Notes: generated from the sequence alone by a model not told the origin. A stretch of DNA of 34,494 nt from Roseinatronobacter sp. (GCA_022565265.1 JAIUNA010000003.1:1-34494); one strand, 5' to 3'; positions 1 to 9,575 are shown, counted from the first letter of the stretch. Numbers and translations: made by a program.

Positions 1-118
1 GGCCTTTGGCCCAATTCACCCCCTGAGGATATTTGAGCCAAGATGAATGGGTGGCCGTTTCTCTGAAGTGATCAGGGCGCGGCAATGCTGGCGCGTATGG
101 TGCGCGGGCGAGCGATGC

Positions 119-147
119 AAAACGGGGCGCAAATTGCGCCCCGTTTC
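119..147 (-). terminator. Rho-independent terminator downstream of the DEAD-box helicase
   Basis: aaacggggcgcaa/ttgcgccccgttt inverted repeat just 3' of the minus-strand helicase stop, with T run on the minus strand. Confidence 0.8.
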
Positions 148-164
148 AAGAGTGTTTCGCAAGA

Positions 165-1472
165 TTATGCGGAATGGCGCACGCGCTCCTTGCCGCCGGG
201 CTTGCCCGGCCCGCGCCGGTTGCCACCGGGTTTTGCACCGGTTTTGGCGCGCGCGGGGCGTTGGCCGTCTGCAGTGCCGGCAGGCCGGGGCGCGCCGCCG
301 CGACTTCCACCCCCACCACGCTTGCGCGCGGCCATGCGTGCGGCACCTGCCATGTCATCGGCCCAAGGCGTGCCGCCTGCGATGGAGAGATCGCGCTTCA
401 TCAGCCGTTCGATGGCACGCAGATCGCCCATTTCTGCCGGGGCACAAAAGGCAATCGCATGGCCAGAGGCGCCTGCACGCGCTGTGCGCCCGATGCGGTG
501 GACGTAGTTTTCCGGCACTTCGGGCAGTTCGAAATTATAGACATGGCGCATATCGGGAATGTCGATCCCGCGCGCGGCCACATCTGTTGCCACCAGAACC
601 TTGATCTTGCCATCGCGGAAGCCCTGCAAGGTGCGCTCGCGTTGGGCCTGACTTTTGTTGCCATGGATGGAGCCTGCTTCGATCCCCCAGCCATTAAGGA
701 GTTTCATCAGCTTTTCTGCGCCATGTTTGGTGCGCGAAAAGACCAGCGCCAGATCTTCGGGATGGCCTTTGAGATAGGTTTCCAGCAAGCGCGCCTTGTC
801 ACCCTGGCTGACAAAATGCACCGATTGGTCGATCTTGTCGGCGGGTTTGCCGGGTGCGTCCACCTGCACCCGTTCGGGGCGATCCAGATAGGCGCTGGCA
901 ATCTCGTTCATCTGTTTGTTCATCGTGGCCGAGAACATCAATGTCTGGCGATCCTTTGGCAGCAGGCCTGCAATCTTGCGCAGCGCGTGGATGAAGCCCA
1001 GATCCAGCATTTGGTCTGCCTCATCCAGCACCAGCATTTGTGTGGCCGACAGGGTAAGGGCGCGGCGTTCCAGCAGATCCAGCAGGCGGCCGGGGGTGGC
1101 CACCAGAATATCACAGCCTTTGGCCAGTTTCTGGATTTGCGGCATCATGCCCGCCCCACCGACAACGCGTTGCACCTTCAGCGGTGTTTTGCGGGCGAAA
1201 CCTTCCAGCGTTTCGGCGATCTGTGTCACCAATTCGCGGGTGGGGGCAAGGATGAGGGCTTGGGTTGTTTTAGGGGCAGGCCGGCCCGCGCCGAGCAGCG
1301 CATGCATGACCGGCAGGCCAAAGGCCAGCGTCTTGCCGGTGCCGGTTTGGGCGAGGCCCAGAATATCGCGGCCCTGCATGATCAGCGGGATTGCACGGGC
1401 CTGAATCGGGGTGGGGGTGCCAAAGCCTTGAGCTTCAAGGGTGGTCATCAGCACCGGGCGCAGCCCGAACAT
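165..1472 (-). CDS. DEAD/DEAH-box ATP-dependent RNA helicase (RhlE-like)
   Basis: Q motif (GFGTPTPIQARAIP), AQTGTGKT, PTRELV, DEAD, SAT, HRIGRTARAG; basic Gly/Arg-rich tail. Start set at MFGLRPVL; the longer ORF to 1787 has no recognisable N-terminal domain. Confidence 0.93.
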   Translation of the reverse strand: MFGLRPVLMTTLEAQGFGTPTPIQARAIPLIMQGRDILGLAQTGTGKTLAFGLPVMHALLGAGRPAPKTTQALILAPTRELVTQIAETLEGFARKTPLKVQRVVGGAGMMPQIQKLAKGCDILVATPGRLLDLLERRALTLSATQMLVLDEADQMLDLGFIHALRKIAGLLPKDRQTLMFSATMNKQMNEIASAYLDRPERVQVDAPGKPADKIDQSVHFVSQGDKARLLETYLKGHPEDLALVFSRTKHGAEKLMKLLNGWGIEAGSIHGNKSQAQRERTLQGFRDGKIKVLVATDVAARGIDIPDMRHVYNFELPEVPENYVHRIGRTARAGASGHAIAFCAPAEMGDLRAIERLMKRDLSIAGGTPWADDMAGAARMAARKRGGGGSRGGAPRPAGTADGQRPARAKTGAKPGGNRRGPGKPGGKERVRHSA

Positions 1473-2057
1473 GGTAAAATCAGTCAAAATCAGTCCTCTC
1501 ACGGCCTGTCGCAACAGGCGATAGGCCCTTGGAATGCCAAGGGCGGGTTTGGGGGCGCAGGTTATGCGCCGCCCCCCACGCGTGATGTCGGGAAGCATGT
1601 TTCGGGCGGTTCGCCCTGCCCACACGGATATAATCTGCTCACGCGGCAAAGTGTGGATTTCTGCCAGATGGGGCCGATTGGCGCATAAGTCAAGCTTAAT
1701 CGCGATTTTGCGCCAAAGGGAGGGGCTGAGCCATCTGGCGATACTATTGCGCGAATCAGGGCCAGATACAGATCTGGCCCTGTGCATCGGGCTGCATGGG
1801 GCAAGGCCTGCATCTTTTGGGAGAGATCACTGTATTTGCAAGACTTTCCAACATCCCCCAAAAACATGCCGGAAATTTCTGCGCTGCGGCAGAGATGGAA
1901 ACCAAAACTCTTGCGTTTTACCCCGGCTGTGGCAAAATTCGGTATGGGATGACAGACTTTCTAAGACCGCCTCTGTTCTCGCAGCCGGCAAGGAAGACCT
2001 GGCTGAACGGCCCCAAGGCAATTCCGCCGCGGGCAGCGATAACGAGGAGACGGATCG

Positions 2058-2264
2058 ATGCCGACAGGCACCGTGAAATGGTTTAACACAACCAAAGGAT
2101 ATGGCTTTATTGCGCCTTCTGATGGTGGCAAAGATGTATTCGTGCATATCTCGGCGGTCGAGCGCGCGGGGCTAACCGGGCTCGCAGATGATCAGAAGAT
2201 TGCCTATGAATTGCGCGCTGGCCGTGATGGCCGGGAATCCGCAAGCGATCTGAAACTGTTGTGA
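2058..2264 (+). CDS. Cold shock protein (CSD family)
   Basis: MPTGTVKWFNTTKGYGFIAPSDGGKDVFVHISAVERAG; GAGGAG RBS upstream. Confidence 0.95.
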   Translation: MPTGTVKWFNTTKGYGFIAPSDGGKDVFVHISAVERAGLTGLADDQKIAYELRAGRDGRESASDLKLL

Positions 2265-2271
2265 CAGGCTG

Positions 2272-2307
2272 GCCCCTGCGCGGCAGAGCCGTGCAGGGGC
2301 TTTGGTT
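2272..2307 (+). terminator. Terminator after cold shock gene (convergent with ArsC-family gene)
   Basis: gcccctgc...gcaggggc stem with nested cggc/gccg, followed by tttggttt. Confidence 0.7.
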
Positions 2308-2630
2308 TATCGCGCAGCCAGCGCGCTTTGCACATCTGCCTTCCAGCCCAGATAAAACTTTGCGCCAGCCTGAATGACCGGGCGTTTCATGAGGGTCGGA
2401 TGCGCGGCAAGCAAGGTCTGGGCCTCTTGACCGCGGGTCTCTTCGGGCAAGCCGCGCCATGTGGTTGAGGCTCGGTTAATCAGCGCATCGCCAAATTCCA
2501 ACAGCAAATTTGCCAGCTCTGTTTCTGTAAGCGGGTTTGTTCGGATATCGCGAAAGCTGGCTTCCGGCAGCGCCTTGGCCGCTTTGCGGCAGGTATCGCA
2601 GGTTTTGATGCCATAGATCGTGATGGGCAT
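2307..2630 (-). CDS. ArsC/Spx/YffB-family (arsenate reductase-like, thioredoxin fold) protein
   Basis: MPITIYGIKTCDTCRKAAKAL... with CxxC near N-terminus and TLMKRPVI motif. Confidence 0.9.
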   Translation of the reverse strand: MPITIYGIKTCDTCRKAAKALPEASFRDIRTNPLTETELANLLLEFGDALINRASTTWRGLPEETRGQEAQTLLAAHPTLMKRPVIQAGAKFYLGWKADVQSALAAR

Positions 2631-2741
2631 GGGCGTCTCCTTTTGGGCTAAGGGTAGCGAAGCTGGCGGGCGTATTCCAGCCTGTTGAACGCATGTTTTC
2701 ACCCTTTTCCGCACGCGCATTTGGCGCTAAGGCACGGCGCC

Positions 2742-3335
2742 ATGGCAAAGCTCTATTTCCATTATTCCACCATGAATGCCGGCAAATCCACGGTGCTGTT
2801 GCAGGCGGCGCATAATTACCGTGAACGCGGCATGGTTCCGTTTTTGCTGACAGCGGCCTTTGACAGCCGGGCAGGGGCGGGGCGCATTGCCTCGCGCATC
2901 GGAATCAGTGCCGAGGCGCAGACATTCGCGCCAGAGACTGATCTGTTCGATCTGTTGCGCCTGCGCCAGGCGGCGGGCGCGCTGGATTGTGTATTCATTG
3001 ACGAGGCGCAATTTCTGACAGCGGCGCAGGTGTGGCAGCTGGCGCGCGCAGTGGATGATCTGAACCTGCCTGTCATGTGCTACGGATTGCGGGTGGATTT
3101 TCGCGGCCAGCTATTCCCCGGCTCTGCCGCGCTTTTGGCGCTGGCGGATGAAATGCGCGAAGTGCGCACGATCTGCCATTGCGGCAAGAAAGCGACAATG
3201 GTTGTCCGGCTTGGCCCGGATGGCCGGGCGCTGCGCGATGGTGCGCAGGTGCAGATTGGGGGGAATGAAACTTATTCGTCACTCTGCCGCAAGCATTGGC
3301 GCGCGGCGGTGGGGGATGCCCTTGATCAGGGGTGA
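2742..3335 (+). CDS. tdk: Thymidine kinase
   Basis: MAKLYFHYSTMNAGKSTVLLQ, FIDEAQFL, YGLRVDFRGQLFPGS, zinc-site CHCGKKA. Confidence 0.95.
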   Translation: MAKLYFHYSTMNAGKSTVLLQAAHNYRERGMVPFLLTAAFDSRAGAGRIASRIGISAEAQTFAPETDLFDLLRLRQAAGALDCVFIDEAQFLTAAQVWQLARAVDDLNLPVMCYGLRVDFRGQLFPGSAALLALADEMREVRTICHCGKKATMVVRLGPDGRALRDGAQVQIGGNETYSSLCRKHWRAAVGDALDQG

Positions 3336-4261
3336 TGGGCGTCAAACAGCGTCAGAGTATCATGCACGAAAGGGGTGCGGATCGCGCCGCGCTCCATCAG
3401 CAATTCATGCAAGGCACCTTCAAAGATGCGCAACCGGCCCTCTGGCCATTGTGCCATGCGCGCAGAAATCGCATCGGGCGAGACCAGCATCTCGCGCGTG
3501 CCAAGCCCGCAATAGGCGGGCAGGTTTGGCGCAGGCAGGCTTTGCAATGCGGTGGTTTCTGTTGAGGCCGCCACAAGCCAGCGCAGGCTGGGTGCGCCAA
3601 GGCGCAATTCAGGATGGGCCTGCACTTGCGACTGCATCCAGGAATATGTCTCAAGATCGCCCGACAATTCGTTATCATCAAACGGGTTTTCCCAGAGTCT
3701 GAACTCTATCCCCGCGCCGGGTACTTCGCGCAGATCCATCTTCACCAGCCGCAGCGCCTTTGTCATCGCATGCACTGCGCGACGCATTTTTGCCGAGAGC
3801 GGCAAGCCCCACATGGGCGCACTGAAACTGACCGCACGCGCTGCAAAGCCTTGGGTCAGCGCGCGCAGGGCGATGCATCCGCCCATCGAATGGGCCAGAA
3901 CAAAGCGCGGGGCGGTGGGGGCGAATTCATCCAGCGCGGTGCGATAGGCGGCCACATCTTGCTGATAGAGCGCAAAATCTTCCACATCCCCCAGCAAAGG
4001 CTGCCCATGCAGGCGCTGTGACATCCCTTGCCCGCGCCAGTCAATCGCTGCTGCGCCATAGCCAGCCTGAATCAGTTCACTGATCACGCGGCCATATTTT
4101 TCAATTACCTCGGTACGACCGGGAAAGATGACAACCATGCCTTTCGGCCCGGCGGGCCACAGCCCGATCCGTACCCGTGTTCCGTCTTCCGTAAGAACCC
4201 AGAGCACCTGCGCCGGGGCAGGGGCTTGTGCGACATCCGCGAAAAACGGCGCTTGCATCAA
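3326..4261 (-). CDS. Alpha/beta hydrolase (lysophospholipase/monoacylglycerol lipase-like)
   Basis: IDWRGQGMSQR, LAHSMGGCIALRAL nucleophile elbow, C-terminal His region. Confidence 0.88.
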   Translation of the reverse strand: MMQAPFFADVAQAPAPAQVLWVLTEDGTRVRIGLWPAGPKGMVVIFPGRTEVIEKYGRVISELIQAGYGAAAIDWRGQGMSQRLHGQPLLGDVEDFALYQQDVAAYRTALDEFAPTAPRFVLAHSMGGCIALRALTQGFAARAVSFSAPMWGLPLSAKMRRAVHAMTKALRLVKMDLREVPGAGIEFRLWENPFDDNELSGDLETYSWMQSQVQAHPELRLGAPSLRWLVAASTETTALQSLPAPNLPAYCGLGTREMLVSPDAISARMAQWPEGRLRIFEGALHELLMERGAIRTPFVHDTLTLFDAHHP

Positions 4262-4545
4262 CTGAGCGCCGAACCAAGTTTCATGGCCATTCCCATATCG
4301 CCTTCAATCTTCAGCTTTCCCGACATGAAGGCCATAGTTGGGTTAACATCCCCTTCCATTATGCCCTGAAACGTCTCTGCGGTGGCTATCATCGTCACAT
4401 CTGCCGCTTCATTGCCCGCGCGCACGCCGTTTCCATCCACCATGATAGACCCTTCGCCCGCAATCTCGAATCGCGCTGTGCCGTCAAAGCCGCTTTTCAG
4501 CCGCGCGCTGAGAGCCGCGATGGCATGGGTCAGGATGTCGCTCAT
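4258..4545 (-). CDS. SCP2 sterol-binding domain protein
   Basis: 95 aa with ...GDVNPTMAFMSGKLKIEGDMGMAMKL typical of SCP2; 4-nt overlap with downstream hydrolase. Confidence 0.88.
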   Translation of the reverse strand: MSDILTHAIAALSARLKSGFDGTARFEIAGEGSIMVDGNGVRAGNEAADVTMIATAETFQGIMEGDVNPTMAFMSGKLKIEGDMGMAMKLGSALS

Positions 4546-4610
4546 GATTTGCTCCGTTTTGTGATATTGCGCATATGGATTCGTGCATCAAATACGCTAC
4601 ATTAACTTCT

Positions 4611-5180
4611 ATGAGAGTTCATCGCGCCTTTCTCAATCCTTTGATTGCGGCCTTGGCCGTTTTTTTTGCCTATGTCCCTGCAAATGCGCAGGAAAACAGA
4701 GCTGAGGATGAGGTTGCGCAACTTCTGGGCGAATTGCGCGCGCCCGATCAGCAAGGCTGGCAGCGGATCGAACGCCAGATACAGCGGCTGTGGTCGCGTT
4801 CCGGGTCGGCGAGCGCCGATCTGTTGCTTCAGCGCGGGCGCGATGCAATCCGCCGGGGCGATACCACGCGCGCTGTCGAACATTTCAGCGCCGTGATAGA
4901 CCACGCGCCAGATTTCGCCGAGGCTTATCATGCACGCGCAATGGCGTGGTTCATGGCCGGGCGTCTGGGGTTGGCGCTTGATGATCTGCAACACGCATTG
5001 TCGCTTAATCCGCAGCATTTCACTGCTCTTATCGGGCTTGGGCGGATATTCGAGGAATTGAACGCCCATGAGCGTGCACGCAAAGCCTATGATGCGGCCC
5101 ATGCTATACATCCCCATCGTGATGACGTAAAAGCCGCGCGAGAGCGGCTGGAGCGGCGGTTATCCGGCACTGAAATTTAA
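4611..5180 (+). CDS. TPR-repeat protein with N-terminal signal/TM segment
   Basis: Hydrophobic N-terminus ending in ANAQ; TPR-like repeats (AVEHFSAVIDHAPDFAEAYHARAMAWF; ALDDLQHALSLNPQHFTALIGLGRI). Confidence 0.85.
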   Translation: MRVHRAFLNPLIAALAVFFAYVPANAQENRAEDEVAQLLGELRAPDQQGWQRIERQIQRLWSRSGSASADLLLQRGRDAIRRGDTTRAVEHFSAVIDHAPDFAEAYHARAMAWFMAGRLGLALDDLQHALSLNPQHFTALIGLGRIFEELNAHERARKAYDAAHAIHPHRDDVKAARERLERRLSGTEI

Positions 5181-5214
5181 GCAGGCCGCTGGCAGGCTTT
5201 TGGGGGTAGGGCAA

Positions 5215-8004
5215 ATGAATATGCGCGCGCAGTCACGCGCTGTTGCGGTTCTGGGGCCTACCAATACCGGCAAAACCCATTACGCGATTGAACGAATGCT
5301 GGCCCATCGCACAGGCGTTATCGGGCTGCCGCTGCGGTTGCTGGCACGTGAAGTCTATGACCGCATTCGCGTGCTGCGCGGCCCCGATTGCGTGGCGCTG
5401 GTAACGGGCGAAGAGCGCATTGTGCCCGACCGCACGCAATATTGGGTTTGCACGGTTGAGGCAATGCCGCTGGAAATTGGCGCCGATTTTGTGGCGATAG
5501 ATGAAATCCAGCTGTGTAATGATCCCGATCGTGGCCATGTGTTCACAGATCGCCTTCTGTCGGCGCGCGGCTTGCATGAAACGCTGTTTATGGGGTCTGA
5601 TACCATGCGCCCCGCAATTGCCGCACTTGTGCCGGGGGTGCAGTTTCAGCGCCGCGAACGCATGTCGCAGCTTAGCTATACAGGCTCTAAGAAACTCAGC
5701 CGCATGCCTGCGCGTGCTGCGATTGTGGGGTTCAGCGTTGAAAATGTCTATGCCATTGCCGAATTGATCCGCCGCCAGAAGGGCGGCTGCGCCGTGGTGA
5801 TGGGCGCGCTTAGCCCGCGCACGCGCAATGCGCAGGTGGAACTTTATCAAAATGGCGATGTGGATTATCTGGTGGCGACAGATGCCATCGGGATGGGCTT
5901 GAATCTGGATATCAAGCATGTGGCGTTTTCGGCCACGCGCAAATTCGATGGCCGCCGCATGCGCCCGCTTGGCCCGGATGAATTGGCGCAGATCGCAGGC
6001 CGGGCCGGACGCTATCAGAATGATGGCAGTTTCGGGGTGACAGGCGAAGCCAGCCCCCTGCCAGATGAGGTGGTGGAGGCGATTGAAAACCACACATTCC
6101 AGCCCGTGCGCAAACTGCAATGGCGCAATTCCAAGCTGGAATTTGGCACGCCAGAGCGGCTTGTTGCGTCGCTTGAATTGCAAACCCATAACGATTGGCT
6201 AAGCCGTGCGCGCGATGCCGATGATCTTGTCGCGCTGAAAACGCTGCTGGCCTTGCCAGAAACCCGCGACAGGCTGCGCGATGTGCGCGATTTGCGGCTG
6301 TTATGGGATATCTGCCGCGTGCCGGATTTTCGCAGCATCTCTGCGGCCGAACATGCGGGGCTGTTGGGGCGGGTGTTTGACTTCCTGCAAGGGCAGGGCC
6401 GGATAGACCCCGATTGGCTGGCGCGCAACATCCAGCGCATAGATCGCACCGATGGCGATATTGACGCGCTGTCAAAGCGCTTGGCTTATATTCGCACTTG
6501 GACGTATATTGCGCAGCGAAAAGGGTGGGTCGATGACGAAAAGCATTGGCGCGAGGCGACGCGCGCTGTAGAAGACCGCCTGTCAGACGCCTTGCACGCG
6601 CGGCTGACGCAAAGATTTGTTGACCGGCGCACAAGCGTGCTGCTGCGCCGGTTAAAGCAGAAGGAGAGCCTTGTGGCTGAGGTGAACGACAAGGGTGAGG
6701 TTACTGTCGAGGGCGAGCTGATTGGCCGTCTGGAAGGGTTTCGCTTCCGGCAGGACAAGACCGCCAGTGCCGATGAGGCAAAGACATTGCGTCAGGCCTC
6801 TCTGGCCGCGTTGACGCCTTTGTTCCATCTGCGGGCCGATAAATTCTACAATGCTGCCGATACAGAGTTCGATTTTACCGAACAGGGCGGGCTGATGTGG
6901 GGGGATTCGGCCATTGGCAAGCTGGTGAAAGGCGACGACCCCTTGCGCCCGCAGGTGCATGCTTTTGTCGATGACGAGGCCGGGCCGGATGTGGCCGACA
7001 ATGTGAGCCGCCGATTGCAGCATTTCATAGATCGCAAAATTGCCGCGCTGTTCGAGCCGCTTTTGAACATGTCGCGCGATGAAACCCTCAGCGGCATGGC
7101 GCGCGGCGTGGCCTTTCAGATGGTCGAGGCTATGGGCGTGATCGCGCGCGAACAAATCGCCACTGATATCAAGGCGCTGGATCAGGAAGCGCGCGGCATG
7201 TTGCGCAAACATGGCGTACGCTTTGGCCAATATACAATCTTCCTGCCGCTGCTTTTAAAGCCCGCGCCCACGCGGTTGCGGCTGGTGCTGCGCTCTTTGG
7301 CCGATGGGCTGGACGAATTCCCCGAAAGCCCGCCCCCCGGTCTTGTGACTATCCCTTATATCCGCGAAGTGCCCGCCGCGCATTACCTGATGGCGGGCTA
7401 CCGCCCCGCTGGCGCGCGCGCAATCCGCATTGATATGTTGGAGCGTCTGGCAGATTTGCTGCGCGCAACCGATAGCCGTGTGGGGTTTGAAGCGACGCCC
7501 GATATGCTGTCCATCACCGGCACCACGCTGGAGCAATTTGCCGATTTGATGGAGGGGCTGGGCTACAAGGCAGAGAAGGCCACGCGCGCAAAGGCCAAGC
7601 CAGAAGCGCCGCTTGTTGCAGACCTCGCAGTTTCCGCGGATGAAACTGATACTGTCGCGGCAGAACCGTCGGAAGCTGATTCTCCAGCGCCAGAGGCCCC
7701 GGCAGAAGAAGCGCTTGAAGTGTTTTTTACCTTCACATGGGCACCCCGCCCGCGCCGCGATGTGCGCCCAGAGCGCAAGCCCCAAGAGGCCCGCAGCACA
7801 GATGCACGCCCGCAGGAAGGCCGCCGCAGTGGCAAGCCCAAGGGCGGGAAGCCGAATGCAGGCAAGCCCAATGGGGGCAAAGGCAAGGATCGCAAGCCAG
7901 AGCAGACGCGCGATTTCACGGCCAACCCGCCCCGCAAGCCCGAACGCATTGACCCAGACAACCCCTTCGCCGCCGCGCTGAAGGGGTTGAAGCTGAAAGG
8001 CTGA
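5215..8004 (+). CDS. SUV3-like RNA helicase (superfamily 2)
   Basis: LGPTNTGKTHYAIERM Walker A, AIDEIQ, IGMGLNLDIKHVAFS, QIAGRAGR; Lys/Gly/Pro-rich C-terminal tail. Confidence 0.92.
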   Translation: MNMRAQSRAVAVLGPTNTGKTHYAIERMLAHRTGVIGLPLRLLAREVYDRIRVLRGPDCVALVTGEERIVPDRTQYWVCTVEAMPLEIGADFVAIDEIQLCNDPDRGHVFTDRLLSARGLHETLFMGSDTMRPAIAALVPGVQFQRRERMSQLSYTGSKKLSRMPARAAIVGFSVENVYAIAELIRRQKGGCAVVMGALSPRTRNAQVELYQNGDVDYLVATDAIGMGLNLDIKHVAFSATRKFDGRRMRPLGPDELAQIAGRAGRYQNDGSFGVTGEASPLPDEVVEAIENHTFQPVRKLQWRNSKLEFGTPERLVASLELQTHNDWLSRARDADDLVALKTLLALPETRDRLRDVRDLRLLWDICRVPDFRSISAAEHAGLLGRVFDFLQGQGRIDPDWLARNIQRIDRTDGDIDALSKRLAYIRTWTYIAQRKGWVDDEKHWREATRAVEDRLSDALHARLTQRFVDRRTSVLLRRLKQKESLVAEVNDKGEVTVEGELIGRLEGFRFRQDKTASADEAKTLRQASLAALTPLFHLRADKFYNAADTEFDFTEQGGLMWGDSAIGKLVKGDDPLRPQVHAFVDDEAGPDVADNVSRRLQHFIDRKIAALFEPLLNMSRDETLSGMARGVAFQMVEAMGVIAREQIATDIKALDQEARGMLRKHGVRFGQYTIFLPLLLKPAPTRLRLVLRSLADGLDEFPESPPPGLVTIPYIREVPAAHYLMAGYRPAGARAIRIDMLERLADLLRATDSRVGFEATPDMLSITGTTLEQFADLMEGLGYKAEKATRAKAKPEAPLVADLAVSADETDTVAAEPSEADSPAPEAPAEEALEVFFTFTWAPRPRRDVRPERKPQEARSTDARPQEGRRSGKPKGGKPNAGKPNGGKGKDRKPEQTRDFTANPPRKPERIDPDNPFAAALKGLKLKG

Positions 8005-8008
8005 CAGG

Positions 8009-8386
8009 TTGAGTGAAAAGCGCGCCACGCTTCGGCTGGACAAATGGCTTTGGCAGGCGCGCTTTGTCAAATCCCGCAGCCTTGCGGTTGCCTTGATCGA
8101 AGGCCCCGGTGTCAGGGTGAATGCCAGCCGTATTGCCAAGCCCGGCTATGGCGTTGGTGAGGGCGAGGGGCTGACATTCGCACTTGGCGAACGGGTGGTT
8201 ATTGTGCGTATTTTAGCCCTCGGTACGCGCCGCGGCCCTGCGCCAGAGGCGCGCGCGCTGTATGACGATCTCTCGCCCCCGCCGCCCCCGCCCGATTTAT
8301 CACGCCCCAAGCGCGAAGCGGGCGGGCGCCCCGACAAACAGGCCAGACGCCGATTTGATGCCGTACACTCGCAGACGCTTGATTGA
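8009..8386 (+). CDS. S4-domain RNA-binding protein (Hsp15-like)
   Basis: [42 protein letters not shown]. Confidence 0.92.
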   Translation: MSEKRATLRLDKWLWQARFVKSRSLAVALIEGPGVRVNASRIAKPGYGVGEGEGLTFALGERVVIVRILALGTRRGPAPEARALYDDLSPPPPPPDLSRPKREAGGRPDKQARRRFDAVHSQTLD

Positions 8387-8457
8387 TCGGCAGGGCTGGA
8401 TTATGTCCCCTCCGACCCAAGCGCAACCGCGCAGACCAAAAGACTAAGGATGCTTTC

Positions 8458-8796
8458 ATGACTTATGTGGTGATCGACAATTGCATTGCCTGCAAATACA
8501 CTGATTGTGTCGAGGTCTGCCCAGTTGAGTGTTTCTATGAGGGGGAGAACATGTTGGTGATCCACCCCGATGAATGTATCGATTGCGGTGTGTGCGAGCC
8601 GGAATGCCCTGCAGATGCCATCCGCCCCGATACCGAGCCGGAAATGGAAGAATGGGTTGAATTCAACCGCAAGTATTCCTTGAAGTGGCCGGTCATCATC
8701 ACCAAGAAAGACCCGCTTCCAGAAGCGGCAGACCGCGATGGCGAAACAGGCAAACGCGAGAAATATTTCTCCGAAGCGCCCGGCGAAGGCGGCTGA
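8458..8796 (+). CDS. fdxA: FdxA-type 7Fe ferredoxin
   Basis: [55 protein letters not shown]. Confidence 0.97.
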   Translation: MTYVVIDNCIACKYTDCVEVCPVECFYEGENMLVIHPDECIDCGVCEPECPADAIRPDTEPEMEEWVEFNRKYSLKWPVIITKKDPLPEAADRDGETGKREKYFSEAPGEGG

Positions 8797-8847
8797 ACCG
8801 CGCGCGACTCTCGCGCAGGTGTGTCGTGATTCTGTCACCAACGCGCT

Positions 8848-8875
8848 TTGATTCGTGGCTTTTTTGTGTTATAGA
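8848..8875 (+). promoter_or_regulatory. Candidate sigma70-like promoter
   Basis: TTGATT-N16-TATAGA in an AT-rich patch; inference only. Confidence 0.35.
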
Positions 8876-8904
8876 ATCATCTGTCATAGAAAACAGCCCC
8901 AACC

Positions 8905-8932
8905 CGGCAGTGCTGCCAGCTGCCGTTTTTTT
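8905..8932 (+). terminator. Rho-independent terminator between fdxA and carD
   Basis: cggcag-tgctgccag-ctgccg followed by TTTTTTT. Confidence 0.85.
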
Positions 8933-9019
8933 GTCGAAAAGCGATCGGGTCTTGCAGGAAATCCAATTTCCTGAGGAAATTCTTTTGCTTTGATAACGGG
9001 GCCAAAGGGGAAGATGTGA

Positions 9020-9529
9020 ATGTCGAAGACCAAGAAATCCGAGTTTCGTCCCAATGAGTATGTTGTCTATCCTGCCCATGGTGTCGGGCAGATCATCTCT
9101 ATCGAAGAGCAGGAAATTGCCGGGCTGAAGCTGGAACTTTTCGTCATTTCCTTCGAGAAAGAAAAAATGACCCTGCGCGTGCCGACCAACAAGGCAGCGA
9201 CTGTGGGGATGCGCTCGCTCTCCTCGCCTGAACTGGTGAACAAGGCGCTTGCCACGCTAAAGGGCAAAGCGCGTGTGAAGCGTGCCATGTGGTCGCGCCG
9301 GGCGCAGGAATATGAGCAGAAAATCAATTCCGGCGATTTGCTGGCGATTGCCGAAGTGGTGCGCGATCTGCACCGCAACGACGATCAGCGCGAGCAATCG
9401 TATTCCGAACGCCAGCTATATGAAGCCGCGCTGGAGCGTCTGACCCGCGAAGTGGCCGCAGTGGCAGGCGGGGATGAAGCGGTGGCGCAAAAGCAGGTCA
9501 ATGACATGCTGGTTTCTCGCGCGGCTTGA
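9020..9529 (+). CDS. carD: CarD-family transcriptional regulator
   Basis: FRPNEYVVYPAHGVGQIISIEEQEIAG...LRVPTNKAATVGMRSLSSPE. Confidence 0.95.
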   Translation: MSKTKKSEFRPNEYVVYPAHGVGQIISIEEQEIAGLKLELFVISFEKEKMTLRVPTNKAATVGMRSLSSPELVNKALATLKGKARVKRAMWSRRAQEYEQKINSGDLLAIAEVVRDLHRNDDQREQSYSERQLYEAALERLTREVAAVAGGDEAVAQKQVNDMLVSRAA

Positions 9530-9549
9530 GCCGGTGACGAAACCATGAC

Positions 9550-9575
9550 AAAAGCCCGCGCAAGCGGGCTTTTTT
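9550..9575 (+). terminator. Rho-independent terminator of carD
   Basis: aaaagcccgc-gcaa-gcgggctttt followed by T run. Confidence 0.93.

Noticed and set aside
174-1688. 504-aa plus-strand ORF antisense to the DEAD-box helicase
   Set aside because: Composition typical of antisense shadow ORFs in GC-rich DNA; no recognisable motif, while the opposite strand has full helicase motifs.
1473-1787. N-terminal extension of the helicase to 1787
   Set aside because: Extension is non-conserved in appearance and rich in hairpins; the Q-motif domain begins right after the Met at 1472.
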